Source of the DNA: QHXW01 sp035297145
Lineage (GTDB): Bacteria; Acidobacteriota; Terriglobia; Bryobacterales; Bryobacteraceae
DNA: 20,846 bases
Reading direction: 5' to 3'
Assembly (NCBI GenBank): GCA_035297145.1
Contig: DATGZN010000100.1
Location: 1 to 20,846, forward strand
Shown: positions 1 to 6,057 of the stretch, piece by piece
Layout of the letters: each line of letters begins with the position of its first letter
How positions within the stretch are numbered: position 1 is the first letter of the stretch
Position numbers and translations under genes: made by a program
The notes under the pieces: model-generated
Database searches by the model: none
What the model saw: the letters and a program-made list of their open reading frames with translations, nothing else
Told to the model about the DNA's origin: nothing

Positions 1-74
1 AGTTCAAAACGGGCAAGCTCGGCGGGTGCGATGCGACGATGACGGAACTGTGGAACGCGGCACTCGCAGCTTGA
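1..74 (+). CDS. 3' end of an unidentified gene (partial)
   Basis: An open frame enters from the left edge (first full codon at base 3) and stops at TGA 72-74. It gives 23 residues ending in TELWNAALAA. The tail has no stop before its end and a plausible amphipathic helix, so it is probably the C-terminus of a real protein. The piece is too short to assign a family. The tRNA-Cys gene follows 114 bases later in the same direction. Confidence 0.45.
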   Translation, partial: FKTGKLGGCDATMTELWNAALAA

Positions 75-188
75 GCCCAATTCGCAATCAATTACAAGGC
101 GGAGCTTAACCGATCTTCTCCGTCGGCTTGAGCTTGCACCAAAGCCGGAAAGACCAAGCATGGACAGATCTGGTTGATAGATCCAGAG

Positions 189-263
189 GGCGGGATAGCC
201 AAGAGGTAAGGCCATCGCCTGCAAAGCGATTATTCGTCGGTTCGATTCCGACCCCCGCCTCCA
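189..263 (+). tRNA. tRNA-Cys (anticodon GCA)
   Basis: This is a complete cloverleaf. The acceptor 5' strand is 189-195, pairing with 253-259 at six of seven positions (A-C mismatch at the innermost pair). The D arm begins with GCC and closes with GGC. The anticodon stem ATCGC/GCGAT encloses the loop CTGCAAA with anticodon GCA at 221-223. The T arm GTCGG-TTCGATT-CCGAC is at 236-252. The discriminator base is U260, as in known bacterial tRNA-Cys, and CCA is encoded at 261-263. The gene lies next to a toxin-antitoxin pair and decayed genes. tRNA 3' ends are common integration sites, but I saw no second copy of this 3' end in the window. Confidence 0.96.
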
Positions 264-314
264 GATTCCGGAATAGCCCTCACCTACTGCTCTGCAACTC
301 ATCCCGGTATGCGG

Positions 315-320
315 TATACT
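315..320 (+). promoter_or_regulatory. candidate -10 box for higBA
   Basis: TATACT lies 7 bases before the TTG start at 328, or 4 bases before the alternative TTG at 325. The -35 region at the right distance (292-297, CTGCAA) is weak. If this box is used, transcription would begin at or next to the TTG start, giving a leaderless higB message. That would fit the absence of a Shine-Dalgarno sequence there. Confidence 0.35.
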
Positions 321-327
321 CCTGTTG

Positions 328-606
328 TTGATCCAATCTTTCGGCGACAAGAGAACGGAGAGGCTGTTCAACGACAATGTGGTAAAGGAATTTGGGGGCT
401 TTGCAGCGCGCGCGAAGAGGAAACTGGAATCCCTCAATGCGGCCGCCCGCCTTGAGGACTTGAGCGTGCCTCCCTCGAATCGGCTGGAAAAACTGCGGGG
501 AGACCGCAAGGGCTTTCACTCGATCCGCATCAACGACCAATGGCGGATAGTTTTCCAGTGGGTCGAGAATCACGCTCACAAGGTCTCGATCGTAGACTAT
601 CACTGA
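328..606 (+). CDS. higB: HigB/RelE-type mRNA interferase toxin
   Basis: This is a 92-residue protein of the HigB family (plasmid maintenance system killer, RelE/ParE superfamily). Such toxins cleave ribosome-bound mRNA and are silenced by the cognate HigA. Family marks are the N-terminus IQSFGDKRTERLF, the central RLEKLRGDRKGFHSIRI segment, the strand WRIVFQW and the closing IVDYH. The length is typical of the family. The start is a TTG. TTG 328 gives the family-like MIQSF start, and TTG 325 would add one residue. No ribosome binding site is visible. The antitoxin gene follows after 10 bases, so the order is toxin first, as usual for higBA. Confidence 0.9.
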   Translation: MIQSFGDKRTERLFNDNVVKEFGGFAARAKRKLESLNAAARLEDLSVPPSNRLEKLRGDRKGFHSIRINDQWRIVFQWVENHAHKVSIVDYH

Positions 607-616
607 GGAGCAGACT

Positions 617-919
617 ATGGCAAAGGATGAATTCGCAGCGGTCACACCCGGCGAGATGCTGAAAGAGGAGTTCCTGGCCGAGTACGGACTGTCGCAGAAC
701 CAACTCGCCAAAACGATCGGGATTTCGCCGAACCGGATCGCCGAGATCGTCAACAACCGGCGGCGTATTACGGCCGATACGGCGTTGCGGCTGAGTCTGT
801 ATTTCGGCAACACCCCAGAGTTCTGGATGAACTTGCAGGCGCACTATGATCTGAAGGTCGCACGCCGTGGGTTGAGCCCGCAGGAGATCAGACGCATCAG
901 GGCGCGTCGAGCGGCTTGA
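617..919 (+). CDS. higA: HigA-type antitoxin, XRE helix-turn-helix protein
   Basis: This 100-residue protein matches the HigA antidote family. It has the N-terminal TPGEMLKEEFLAEYGLSQ, a Cro/C1 helix-turn-helix around residues 24-62 (QNQLAKTIGISPNRIAEIV) and the family signature FGNTPEFWMNLQAHYDL near residues 69-85. HigA neutralises HigB by direct binding and normally represses the shared promoter through its HTH. The start has a good ribosome binding site (GAGGAG, 605-610) overlapping the end of higB, so translation is probably coupled. It ends in an arginine-rich tail. Confidence 0.93.
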   Translation: MAKDEFAAVTPGEMLKEEFLAEYGLSQNQLAKTIGISPNRIAEIVNNRRRITADTALRLSLYFGNTPEFWMNLQAHYDLKVARRGLSPQEIRRIRARRAA

Positions 920-929
920 GTGCAAGCCG
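912..929 (+). terminator. hairpin at the end of higA
   Basis: CGGCTTG (912-918) pairs perfectly with CAAGCCG (923-929) around a four-base loop, and the stem includes the higA stop codon. There is no T tract after it, so it is a poor intrinsic terminator. It may instead protect the 3' end of the message. Confidence 0.3.
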
Positions 930-1395
930 GTAACTCTTGGCGGCAAGTGGCTCCTGTTTAACATCTCCGCGCGGTTGACCATTCCCAGAAAACGACCGAT
1001 CGTAAAGTTGGCCTCCCTCACCTCCGGCTCACAATCCGCTGCAACTGTGTTATAATTTCGCCGCCGCATTCTATCCCGTCGCGGATCAGGAACGCCCCGG
1101 TTGTCGTACCGGTCTGACAGCGGCTCTGCCACATAACAACGGACGCCGCGAGGGGGGAACATTTCGCGCCCGGTGTTCCAGTGGACCTCCCTAGGGTCCA
1201 CAACGAAGATCATCGCCACGATTGCTACCGTGAACGACCGAAGGAAACTTCGTTCCTCTGACGTTCTGCGCGGGCTTAGTGGCAACCTCCTTCTCTGCCG
1301 CGATTCGCCTCCAACCAACCTGATGAATCACAGAGATTTACGCCGGGGGTTCAATTTCTTTTGCCTGATTATGGAATCGGCGATCTTTCTACGTT
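930..1395. other. gene-free stretch before the sigma-factor remnant
   Basis: No frame here looks coding on either strand. The long minus-strand frame across 530-1318 runs antisense through higBA and has no family features. The stretch holds a good extended -10 promoter (1028-1056) and a perfect hairpin, GTGGACC 1181-1187 with GGTCCAC 1195-1201, not followed by a T run. It may be the untranslated or decayed front part of the sigma-factor locus. Confidence 0.4.
1028..1056 (+). promoter_or_regulatory. extended -10 promoter with no obvious gene
   Basis: A perfect TATAAT at 1051-1056 is preceded by TGT, giving an extended -10 element. A partial -35 (CTCACA, 1028-1033) sits 17 bases upstream. The nearest downstream coding start is the broken sigma-factor gene 340 bases away. 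The promoter could be a relic, or it could drive an untranslated RNA. Confidence 0.4.
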
Positions 1396-1617
1396 ATGGC
1401 AAGTAGGGCGCAGACACAGCCGGTACCCTCCGATGAGGAAATCGTTCGCCGATTTCAGCATACTGGCGACAACGAGTGGTTTGCGGAGCTCTTTGCCAGA
1501 CATAAAAAGGGGGTTTTTGGGGCATGCCGGGGGTTCTTTCCGGACGGAGGTCCGGCTGAAGACGCAACACAGGATACTTTTCTCCGCGCGTACCAGAATA
1601 TGCACCGCTTCCACGGT
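1396..1617 (+). pseudogene. ECF-type sigma factor, N-terminal half only (region 2)
   Basis: From ATG 1396 the frame reads as sigma-70 region 2 of an extracytoplasmic-function sigma factor: SDEEIVRRFQHTGDNEWFAE, an ELFARHKKGVFGACRG helix, then EDATQDTFLRAYQNMHRF, the core-binding and -10-recognition helices. Similarity ends near residue 74. The next residues (SCLRLDSQF) are foreign and the frame stops at 1645-1647. The linker and region 4 are missing here, but a sigma region 4 lies on the opposite strand at 1738-1880. An intact ECF factor would be about 180-200 residues. The remnant cannot work as a sigma factor without region 4. Confidence 0.8.
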
Positions 1618-1619
1618 TC

Positions 1620-1719
1620 GTGTTTGCGGCTGGACTCGCAGTTCTGACCGGCTTCTCATCTCCACCGGAGCCGAAGGGGGAGTCCCTCGTTTACTTCGGA
1701 ACGTACACCGGGTTCAAGT
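1620..1719 (+). pseudogene. fragment of a lactonase-family beta-propeller gene (N-terminus)
   Basis: Directly after the sigma fragment the + strand frame changes. It reads a hydrophobic, secretion-signal-like stretch (GLAVLTGFSSPP) followed by SLVYFGTYTG. That is the first strand of the 7-bladed lactonase family (6-phosphogluconolactonase-like proteins), which typically begins VYFGTYTG after a signal peptide. Similarity is lost after about 33 codons, where the inverted sigma fragment begins. It looks like a scrap captured during rearrangement and makes no product on its own. The match is a short motif recognised by eye. Confidence 0.5.
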
Positions 1720-1737
1720 TCGATTCTCCTCAAATCA

Positions 1738-1880
1738 CGCGTTCCCAGGCCAGCATCCTCCGCCAGCCGGAGCATCCGCCGACCGTTTTGAAGATAGGAT
1801 TTCACAGCATCAATCGAAAAACCCGTGCGAGCCGATGTTTCCTCGTAAGAGTAGCCTTCGATCTTCAGTTCCAGGCTAGG
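1738..1880 (-). pseudogene. ECF-type sigma factor region 4, inverted fragment
   Basis: The minus strand encodes LELKIEGYSYEETSARTGFS followed by IDAVKSYLQNGRRMLRL. This is the helix-turn-helix of sigma-70 region 4 that reads the -35 element. It lies tail-to-tail with the region 2 fragment at 1396-1617. The residues before it (AREPRTLPS) lack the usual LPxEQR lead-in, so the fragment begins abruptly near 1880. The parsimonious reading is that both halves came from one gene split by an inversion with an insertion between them. Two different donor genes cannot be excluded. Confidence 0.75.
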
Positions 1881-2100
1881 CAACGTCCTTGGTTCGCGCG
1901 CTGTAGCTGCCGCCGGGGTAGAGCAAGCCGAGCCGAACGGTCCGATACGTTGGTGGAAACGCATCCCGCAACCTCTTTTCTCTTGGAGGCTCCATTGGGC
2001 GCTGGGGGTAGCTAGCTTATTAGTCTGGGTGACGGCTTCGTGTGACGTATGGAATTCTCGGGTATGCAAACGTTCTTGATGGTGAAGTCAGGAGGCTACG

Positions 2101-2313
2101 ATGAATCTGAGCAAAACATTTTTAGTTTTAGCGATGGTGCCGACGCTCATGTGCGCTCAATCCACTACGAAGAAGACGAGCCCAAGCGCGCCACCGACAG
2201 CGCCAGCGCCACACACGAATACCCAAGGCACCAAGAGTTCGGGGCCTGCCAGTCCGGACACTACAACTTGGGTATCGAACATCGCTGGATGCTGCCGAGG
2301 CCCATCGACGTGA
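2101..2313 (+). CDS. small secreted protein, function unknown
   Basis: This 70-residue protein has a clear signal peptide: MNLSKTF, a hydrophobic core and probable cleavage near MCAQS at residues 17-21. A low-complexity Ser/Thr/Pro/Ala tail follows, ending in two adjacent cysteines (CCRG). The start is supported by AGGAGG seven bases upstream (2089-2094). No family was recognised. Coding-like text (RELTPLDVKL) continues in another frame until about 2400, so this may be a longer gene shortened by a frameshift. Confidence 0.45.
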   Translation: MNLSKTFLVLAMVPTLMCAQSTTKKTSPSAPPTAPAPHTNTQGTKSSGPASPDTTTWVSNIAGCCRGPST

Positions 2314-2621
2314 GGTCGGTCAGTTCCGGTACACATCGCTCGATCGCACCTCGTCGGCCGCCGTGACCGCGAGCTTACGCCGCTGGACGTCAAGCTCTAA
2401 GGCAGCGAGCATCCTTGTCCATCCGCGTCCATCCGCTGAGCCATCAGCGCGCGCTTGAACTTTTTCAACTGAACTACTTCCATAACATGCCCTTTTCTTG
2501 GTTTAGGCGGTGAAACGCACTTTGGGCTAACAGACACGCCGTTCCTTGTCTGTTCAAGAGTGCTCACCGCACATCGTTGCGGGCTGATTCAGCGGCGGCG
2601 ATTTCTCAAGTCGTGGACTGT
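2314..2621. other. gene-free stretch downstream of the crp-type gene
   Basis: No complete gene is visible. A short coding-like scrap (reading RELTPLDVKL then stop, about 2368-2400, + strand) may be the frameshifted tail of the small secreted protein before it. The main feature is the nested inverted repeat at 2507-2570. Confidence 0.4.
2507..2570. repeat. nested inverted repeat, possible RNA structure
   Basis: Three stems stack in 64 bases. GCGGTGA 2507-2513 pairs with TCACCGC 2564-2570. GCACT 2517-2521 pairs with AGTGC 2559-2563, leaving a three-base bulge on one side. AACAGACA 2529-2536 pairs with TGTCTGTT 2547-2554. All 20 pairs are Watson-Crick and the apical loop is ten bases. It begins 52 bases after the stop of the minus-strand crp-type gene. 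There is no T tract on either side, so it is not a standard terminator. Confidence 0.6.
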
Positions 2622-3362
2622 TTAGTCGTGCAGGACGATGTTCAATAGCGAGCTGTTGACATGCAGCCCGCCGTTGTATTCAATGAAACCCATTTTGCGG
2701 AACTTGTTCATGAAGAAGCTGACCCTGGAGCGAGTGGTGCCAATCATCTCCGCCAGCGTTTCCTGACTGATCTTGGCGACCACCGGCTCCGGTTTGCCTT
2801 CTTTGCCAAAGTTGGCCAGCAGCAGAAGCACCCGCGCCAACCTCTTCTCGCTGGAATTGAAGAGCTGGTCGACCAGATCCTCCTCAATCCGCATGTTCCG
2901 GGAGAGCACATAGGCCAAAAACATCTCGGAAAAGGCCGGCTCATCGTGAAGGACACGGATCATGGCCGCTTTCTCGAGTCGCACGATCGAGCAGTTTGAA
3001 ATGGCGGTGGCCGTTGCCATACGTTGCGGCTGGGCTGCCAGACATCCCTCGCCAAGGAAGTCGCTGCTACCCAAGATTGCGATGACCGCTTCTTTGCCGC
3101 TGTTGGAGACGACCGTGAGCTTGATCTTGCCTTTTTGGATATAAAAGACGGTGTTCGCCGGGTCGCCTTGCGAAAAAACCATCTGGTCCTTTGAGTACTC
3201 CGCGATAGTTCTTCCTGTGCCAACCTTAGCCAGGAAGAGCTTGGGATCGAAAAGCTGCTTCAGTTTCGGAGCCATGTTGTCATTCGGCGTGCCACGAAGT
3301 CCTCCTCCGAGCGCAGCCTTGTAGGCATGTGCCCGCTCCGCCGTGTTGGCGTCTGGTGACAC
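2622..3362 (-). CDS. Crp/Fnr-family transcriptional regulator
   Basis: This 246-residue protein has an N-terminal cyclic-nucleotide-binding-type beta-barrel (about 50-135: VFSQGDPANTVFYIQKGKIK, then GEGCLAAQPQRMATATA), a long dimer helix (about 140-170) and a C-terminal winged helix. The recognition helix region is about 198-222 (SQETLAEMIGTTRSRVSFFM). No Fnr-type N-terminal cysteine cluster is present, so an iron-sulfur oxygen sensor is unlikely and the ligand is unknown. The GTG start at 3362 is favoured by AGAGGA about seven bases upstream; ATG at residue 30 is the alternative. It is the last gene of the minus-strand Kai block, 147 bases after the response regulator. A decayed fragment of a paralogue lies at 7891-8058. 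Confidence 0.9.
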   Translation of the reverse strand: MSPDANTAERAHAYKAALGGGLRGTPNDNMAPKLKQLFDPKLFLAKVGTGRTIAEYSKDQMVFSQGDPANTVFYIQKGKIKLTVVSNSGKEAVIAILGSSDFLGEGCLAAQPQRMATATAISNCSIVRLEKAAMIRVLHDEPAFSEMFLAYVLSRNMRIEEDLVDQLFNSSEKRLARVLLLLANFGKEGKPEPVVAKISQETLAEMIGTTRSRVSFFMNKFRKMGFIEYNGGLHVNSSLLNIVLHD

Positions 3363-3437
3363 GCCGAATCCTCTATGATCAGTGTGCGGTTACGGACATC
3401 AGGAGAGAATAAGGGATGTTGCTAAAAATGGAAGATT

Positions 3438-3459
3438 TTGTCGGGGAAATCCCTGACAA
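3438..3459. promoter_or_regulatory. 22-bp near-perfect palindrome, candidate operator
   Basis: TTGTC-G-GGGA-AA-TCCC-T-GACAA: outer arms of five and inner arms of four are perfectly symmetric. It lies in the gap between the response regulator and the crp-type gene, about 75 bases upstream of the latter's GTG. The size and dyad form suit a dimeric regulator such as the Crp-type protein itself. On the minus-strand transcript it could also fold as a hairpin. Confidence 0.45.
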
Positions 3460-3509
3460 GAGCGCGTGGTGGAGTACGTATTCCGGAGGAGCCGGACAGA
3501 AACGAATTG

Positions 3510-4214
3510 CTACTGAGCCGGGGGGCCCTCTTCAGCCTCCAGCGCTTCCGGGGTCAATAGGCCCATTTGTACAGCAAAACGAACCACTTCACTGCGCGTC
3601 CGAAGTCCGAGCTTCTGAGTAAGACGGGAACGATACGTCTCGACGGTTTTCACGCCCACGAGAATCTGTTTGGCGATTTGTTGACTGCTATAACCGCGCG
3701 CCACAAGTCTGAGGACTTGCAGTTCACGGTCGCTCAGAATATTTACCGGCCGTGTACGACGGGCTTTTGCACCCTTTTTTGCAAGCGCGTCCTGAACAAG
3801 AACGTCGGCCAGACTTGGGTCCACGAAGGTCCCTCCTCTATGCACCGCTCGTATGGCCGCAAGCAGTTCCGCATCCACGCTCCTTTTCAACACGTACCCG
3901 GAGGCCCCGGCAGCCAGTACCGATCGTAAATATGCGGGGTCATCGTGCATCGTGAGGACCAGCACCCGGGTTTCCTGGCAGGTTTGCACGATCTCCTGAA
4001 GCGCATGCATCCCGCCGGTCCGAGGCATGGTAAGGTCCATCAATGCCACATCCGGTCTTGTTTCGCATGCGGCTTGAACAGCCTGCTCTCCATCGGGAGC
4101 CTCAGAGACAACTTCCATATCGGCCTGGGCATTGACCAGCAGTCTCAGCCCCGCGCGGAGAATGGCGTGATCATCTGCGATCATGACTCTGATCTTGGAT
4201 TTTCGCGCGGGCAT
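3510..4214 (-). CDS. NarL/FixJ-type response regulator
   Basis: This 234-residue regulator has an N-terminal receiver domain with the acidic pair at D14-D15 (IADDHAIL), the phosphoacceptor at D60 (VALMDLTMP), T88 (VLTMHDD) and K110 (GYVLKRS). A LuxR-type HTH closes the protein (SDRELQVLRLVARGYSSQQI, then VKTVETYRSRL). The chosen ATG at 4214 lies one base after the kinase stop (TGA-A-ATG), which implies translational coupling. An in-frame ATG at 4238 would add eight residues and overlap the kinase. It is the natural partner of the upstream histidine kinase and presumably the DNA-binding output of the Kai block. Confidence 0.93.
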   Translation of the reverse strand: MPARKSKIRVMIADDHAILRAGLRLLVNAQADMEVVSEAPDGEQAVQAACETRPDVALMDLTMPRTGGMHALQEIVQTCQETRVLVLTMHDDPAYLRSVLAAGASGYVLKRSVDAELLAAIRAVHRGGTFVDPSLADVLVQDALAKKGAKARRTRPVNILSDRELQVLRLVARGYSSQQIAKQILVGVKTVETYRSRLTQKLGLRTRSEVVRFAVQMGLLTPEALEAEEGPPAQ

Positions 4215-4215
4215 T

Positions 4216-5538
4216 TCAGATTTTCGTCCGCGGCACAAAGGGCTGGACGTCCTGCTGGCCAGTCAGTGGGATTTCGACCAGAATCCGGGTGCCCGTGGGC
4301 TTCGATGTGAAACTGACAGTTCCACCCAACATGGCGGCTCTTTCTCGCATGCCCTGAATGCCCAGGCGGCTCGAGGAGACGGCCACGGCTTTGGTATCAA
4401 AGCCGCGTCCATTATCCGTCACTTCTACTTTCAAAGCCGTGGCCGAACGTACGAATACAATACTGACCGCCTTGGCATCCGCATGTCTGGCTATGTTGGT
4501 CAGGGCTTCCTGGAGAATGCGATACAACCTGATTTGGACTGCAGGCTGCAGGGTGCAGGAGTCCAAGCCGCCCAGTGTGAGATCCACCGTTATGTTGTGC
4601 GTCTTTGCATACTCGGTAACGTACCGGCTCAGCGCAACACCCAAACCATGGTCCTCCAGCACCGTTGGATGAAGACCGCGGGCGAGCCGTCCGATCTCGT
4701 CGATAGCCTGCGCTGTGATTTCCCGCAGCCGATGTCCCTTTGCCTTAGCATCTGCGATGTTCCGGGAATCTTCCAGCGTACGCAGACCGACCAGAAGAGA
4801 CGTCAGCAACTGACCAGCTTCGTCGTGCAATTCGCGGGCAATCCGGCGCCTCTCTTCCTCCTGAGCCGAAAACGTGCGCTCCAGCAGTAGCCGGTGCGTG
4901 GTTTCCGCCTGCTTGATTTCTTCGTCTTGCTTGCGTTTCTGCTCGCTCAGATCGGTAACCACCATGCCCAGAGCGTGGCCCTCGTATCCCCGAAACCTGG
5001 TGACAGACAAATGGACCGGAACCAGACTCCCGTCGCCGGAACGCAGCTTGAATTCACCCTTTGCAATCCCTTTTTGAGCCGTTGCCAGCAAATTTCCCAG
5101 TCTGTCTCGCTCTTGTTCCTCAACGAGCGAATGAACCGCGATCCCGGCAACTTTTCCCGATGGCCTGCGAATCATTTCCGCAAACCTGTGGTTCGCGTAG
5201 AGCACGGCGCCATCGGGTGAAAGAGTCGCCGCGCCTTCGCTCATGGCCTCCACCAGCATGCGATAAGCGGGCTCCCCTCCTTTCAGAGAGACCACCTGCT
5301 CCCCGCGCGGGCCTAAAACCATCAAAGCATCCACTTCGCCGGACTGTATAGCGGCTAGAGTTTCCTCCGCCGTTTGCAGCCGGGCACGGAGTTTCGCCTC
5401 GTGGCTGTGCGGTTTCGATGTGGGGGTTCTTCGTGGAGCGCGTTCGCGTGTTCTTGGGGATTTCTGTGGCGAGCCGCCTTTTGCAGGACCGGCCCTGCGT
5501 TTGGCCCGGCCATGGGAACCCGCTCGCCTGTCAGACAC
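4216..5538 (-). CDS. soluble PAS-domain sensor histidine kinase (HisKA_3/NarX type)
   Basis: This 440-residue kinase has no membrane segment. A basic, low-complexity N-terminus (1-45) precedes a short coiled coil and an EETLAAIQSGEVDALMV segment. A PAS domain covers about 93-200 (MSEGAATLSPDGAVLYANHR), followed by a linker helix. The HisKA_3 dimerisation helix carries H238 in RRIARELHDEAG. The HATPase_c domain shows an N-box at about 342-352 (QEALTNIARH), G1 at D375-G379 (DNGRGF) and G2 at G393-G396. The GTG start at 5538 has GGAAGG upstream and lies 17 bases after the kaiB stop. It lacks the KaiB-like sensor domain of cyanobacterial SasA, so any contact with KaiC or KaiB must use another surface, perhaps the PAS domain. 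Confidence 0.93.
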   Translation of the reverse strand: MSDRRAGSHGRAKRRAGPAKGGSPQKSPRTRERAPRRTPTSKPHSHEAKLRARLQTAEETLAAIQSGEVDALMVLGPRGEQVVSLKGGEPAYRMLVEAMSEGAATLSPDGAVLYANHRFAEMIRRPSGKVAGIAVHSLVEEQERDRLGNLLATAQKGIAKGEFKLRSGDGSLVPVHLSVTRFRGYEGHALGMVVTDLSEQKRKQDEEIKQAETTHRLLLERTFSAQEEERRRIARELHDEAGQLLTSLLVGLRTLEDSRNIADAKAKGHRLREITAQAIDEIGRLARGLHPTVLEDHGLGVALSRYVTEYAKTHNITVDLTLGGLDSCTLQPAVQIRLYRILQEALTNIARHADAKAVSIVFVRSATALKVEVTDNGRGFDTKAVAVSSSRLGIQGMRERAAMLGGTVSFTSKPTGTRILVEIPLTGQQDVQPFVPRTKI

Positions 5539-5555
5539 TTGCTATTCAACCTTCC

Positions 5556-5882
5556 TCAGCGCACAGGCTGAATATCCAAACCCACCAATGCACGCTCGGT
5601 CTTGGAGAGGTTCCCAACGATTTTCTTAACTGGCGGCGGCAGCCTTCGCACCAGGGTTGGAATGGCGACGATCTGATCGCCCTTTGCCAGTTGCGGCTTC
5701 TTGAGCAAGTCGATGACTTCAATACGGTACTTGCCCCGCAACTGGTCCTCACAAATTTTCTTTAAGTTGGCAATAGCTGCAATTGAATTGGGCGTTTGGC
5801 CCGCTATGTAAAGCCGCAACTCCCAAAAGTTACCACGGGTACTCTTCGCAGTGCGATGCTTTTTGGCTAAGGTCTTGCTCAT
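5556..5882 (-). CDS. kaiB: KaiB-family clock protein
   Basis: This 108-residue protein carries the KaiB core with a 17-residue basic N-terminal extension: LRLYIAGQTPNS (22-33), VIDLLKKPQLAKGD (56-69), AIPTLVRRLPPPVKKIVGNL (73-92) and ALVGLDI (98-104). In cyanobacteria KaiB is a thioredoxin-like, fold-switching protein that binds the KaiC CI ring. The residues aligned with the fold-switch positions G88 and D90 of Synechococcus KaiB are kept (G101, D103). It lies between kaiC and the kinase gene. Its ATG overlaps the stop of a 13-codon leader ORF (ATGA), and no good ribosome binding site of its own is seen. Confidence 0.93.
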   Translation of the reverse strand: MSKTLAKKHRTAKSTRGNFWELRLYIAGQTPNSIAAIANLKKICEDQLRGKYRIEVIDLLKKPQLAKGDQIVAIPTLVRRLPPPVKKIVGNLSKTERALVGLDIQPVR

Positions 5883-5920
5883 GTCCGTGCCCAGTATTCG
5901 GCCCGGATGCGTTTCGTCAT
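5879..5920 (-). CDS. 13-codon leader ORF coupled to kaiB
   Basis: In the kaiC-kaiB gap an ATG at 5920 is preceded by GGGAGG at eight bases, the best ribosome binding site in the region. It encodes MTKRIRAEYWART and its TGA overlaps the kaiB ATG in the form ATGA. kaiB itself has no convincing binding site, so ribosomes ending the leader may re-start on kaiB. The codons show no obvious attenuation signal such as a run of one amino acid. It is too short to judge by family. Confidence 0.45.
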   Translation of the reverse strand: MTKRIRAEYWART

Positions 5921-6057
5921 GTGTGTGGCCTCCCGAGTCCTCTATTCAGGACCTCAGCTATAAAGACGTGTGGGGGGTCGTTGCCACCTTAATGGCGCGT
6001 TAAGATCTGTTAAGAAGACGCGCTGCCGGACAGTTGTCCCACACAGTAATACCTCAC

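Noticed and set aside
236..263. tRNA-Cys 3' end as an attachment site of an integrated element
   Set aside because: I found no second copy of the 3' end and no integrase gene in the window.
1181..1201. Perfect 7-bp hairpin as a terminator
   Set aside because: No T tract follows on either strand and no gene ends nearby.
530..1318. 262-codon minus-strand frame
   Set aside because: It runs antisense through the well-supported higA gene, is rich in Arg and Pro as shadow frames are, and shows no motif.
3416..3622. 68-codon plus-strand frame with AGGAG upstream
   Set aside because: The binding site is tempting, but half the frame is antisense to the response regulator and the rest has no recognisable feature.
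4183..4890. 235-codon plus-strand frame
   Set aside because: Lies antisense to the histidine kinase, whose motifs are unambiguous.
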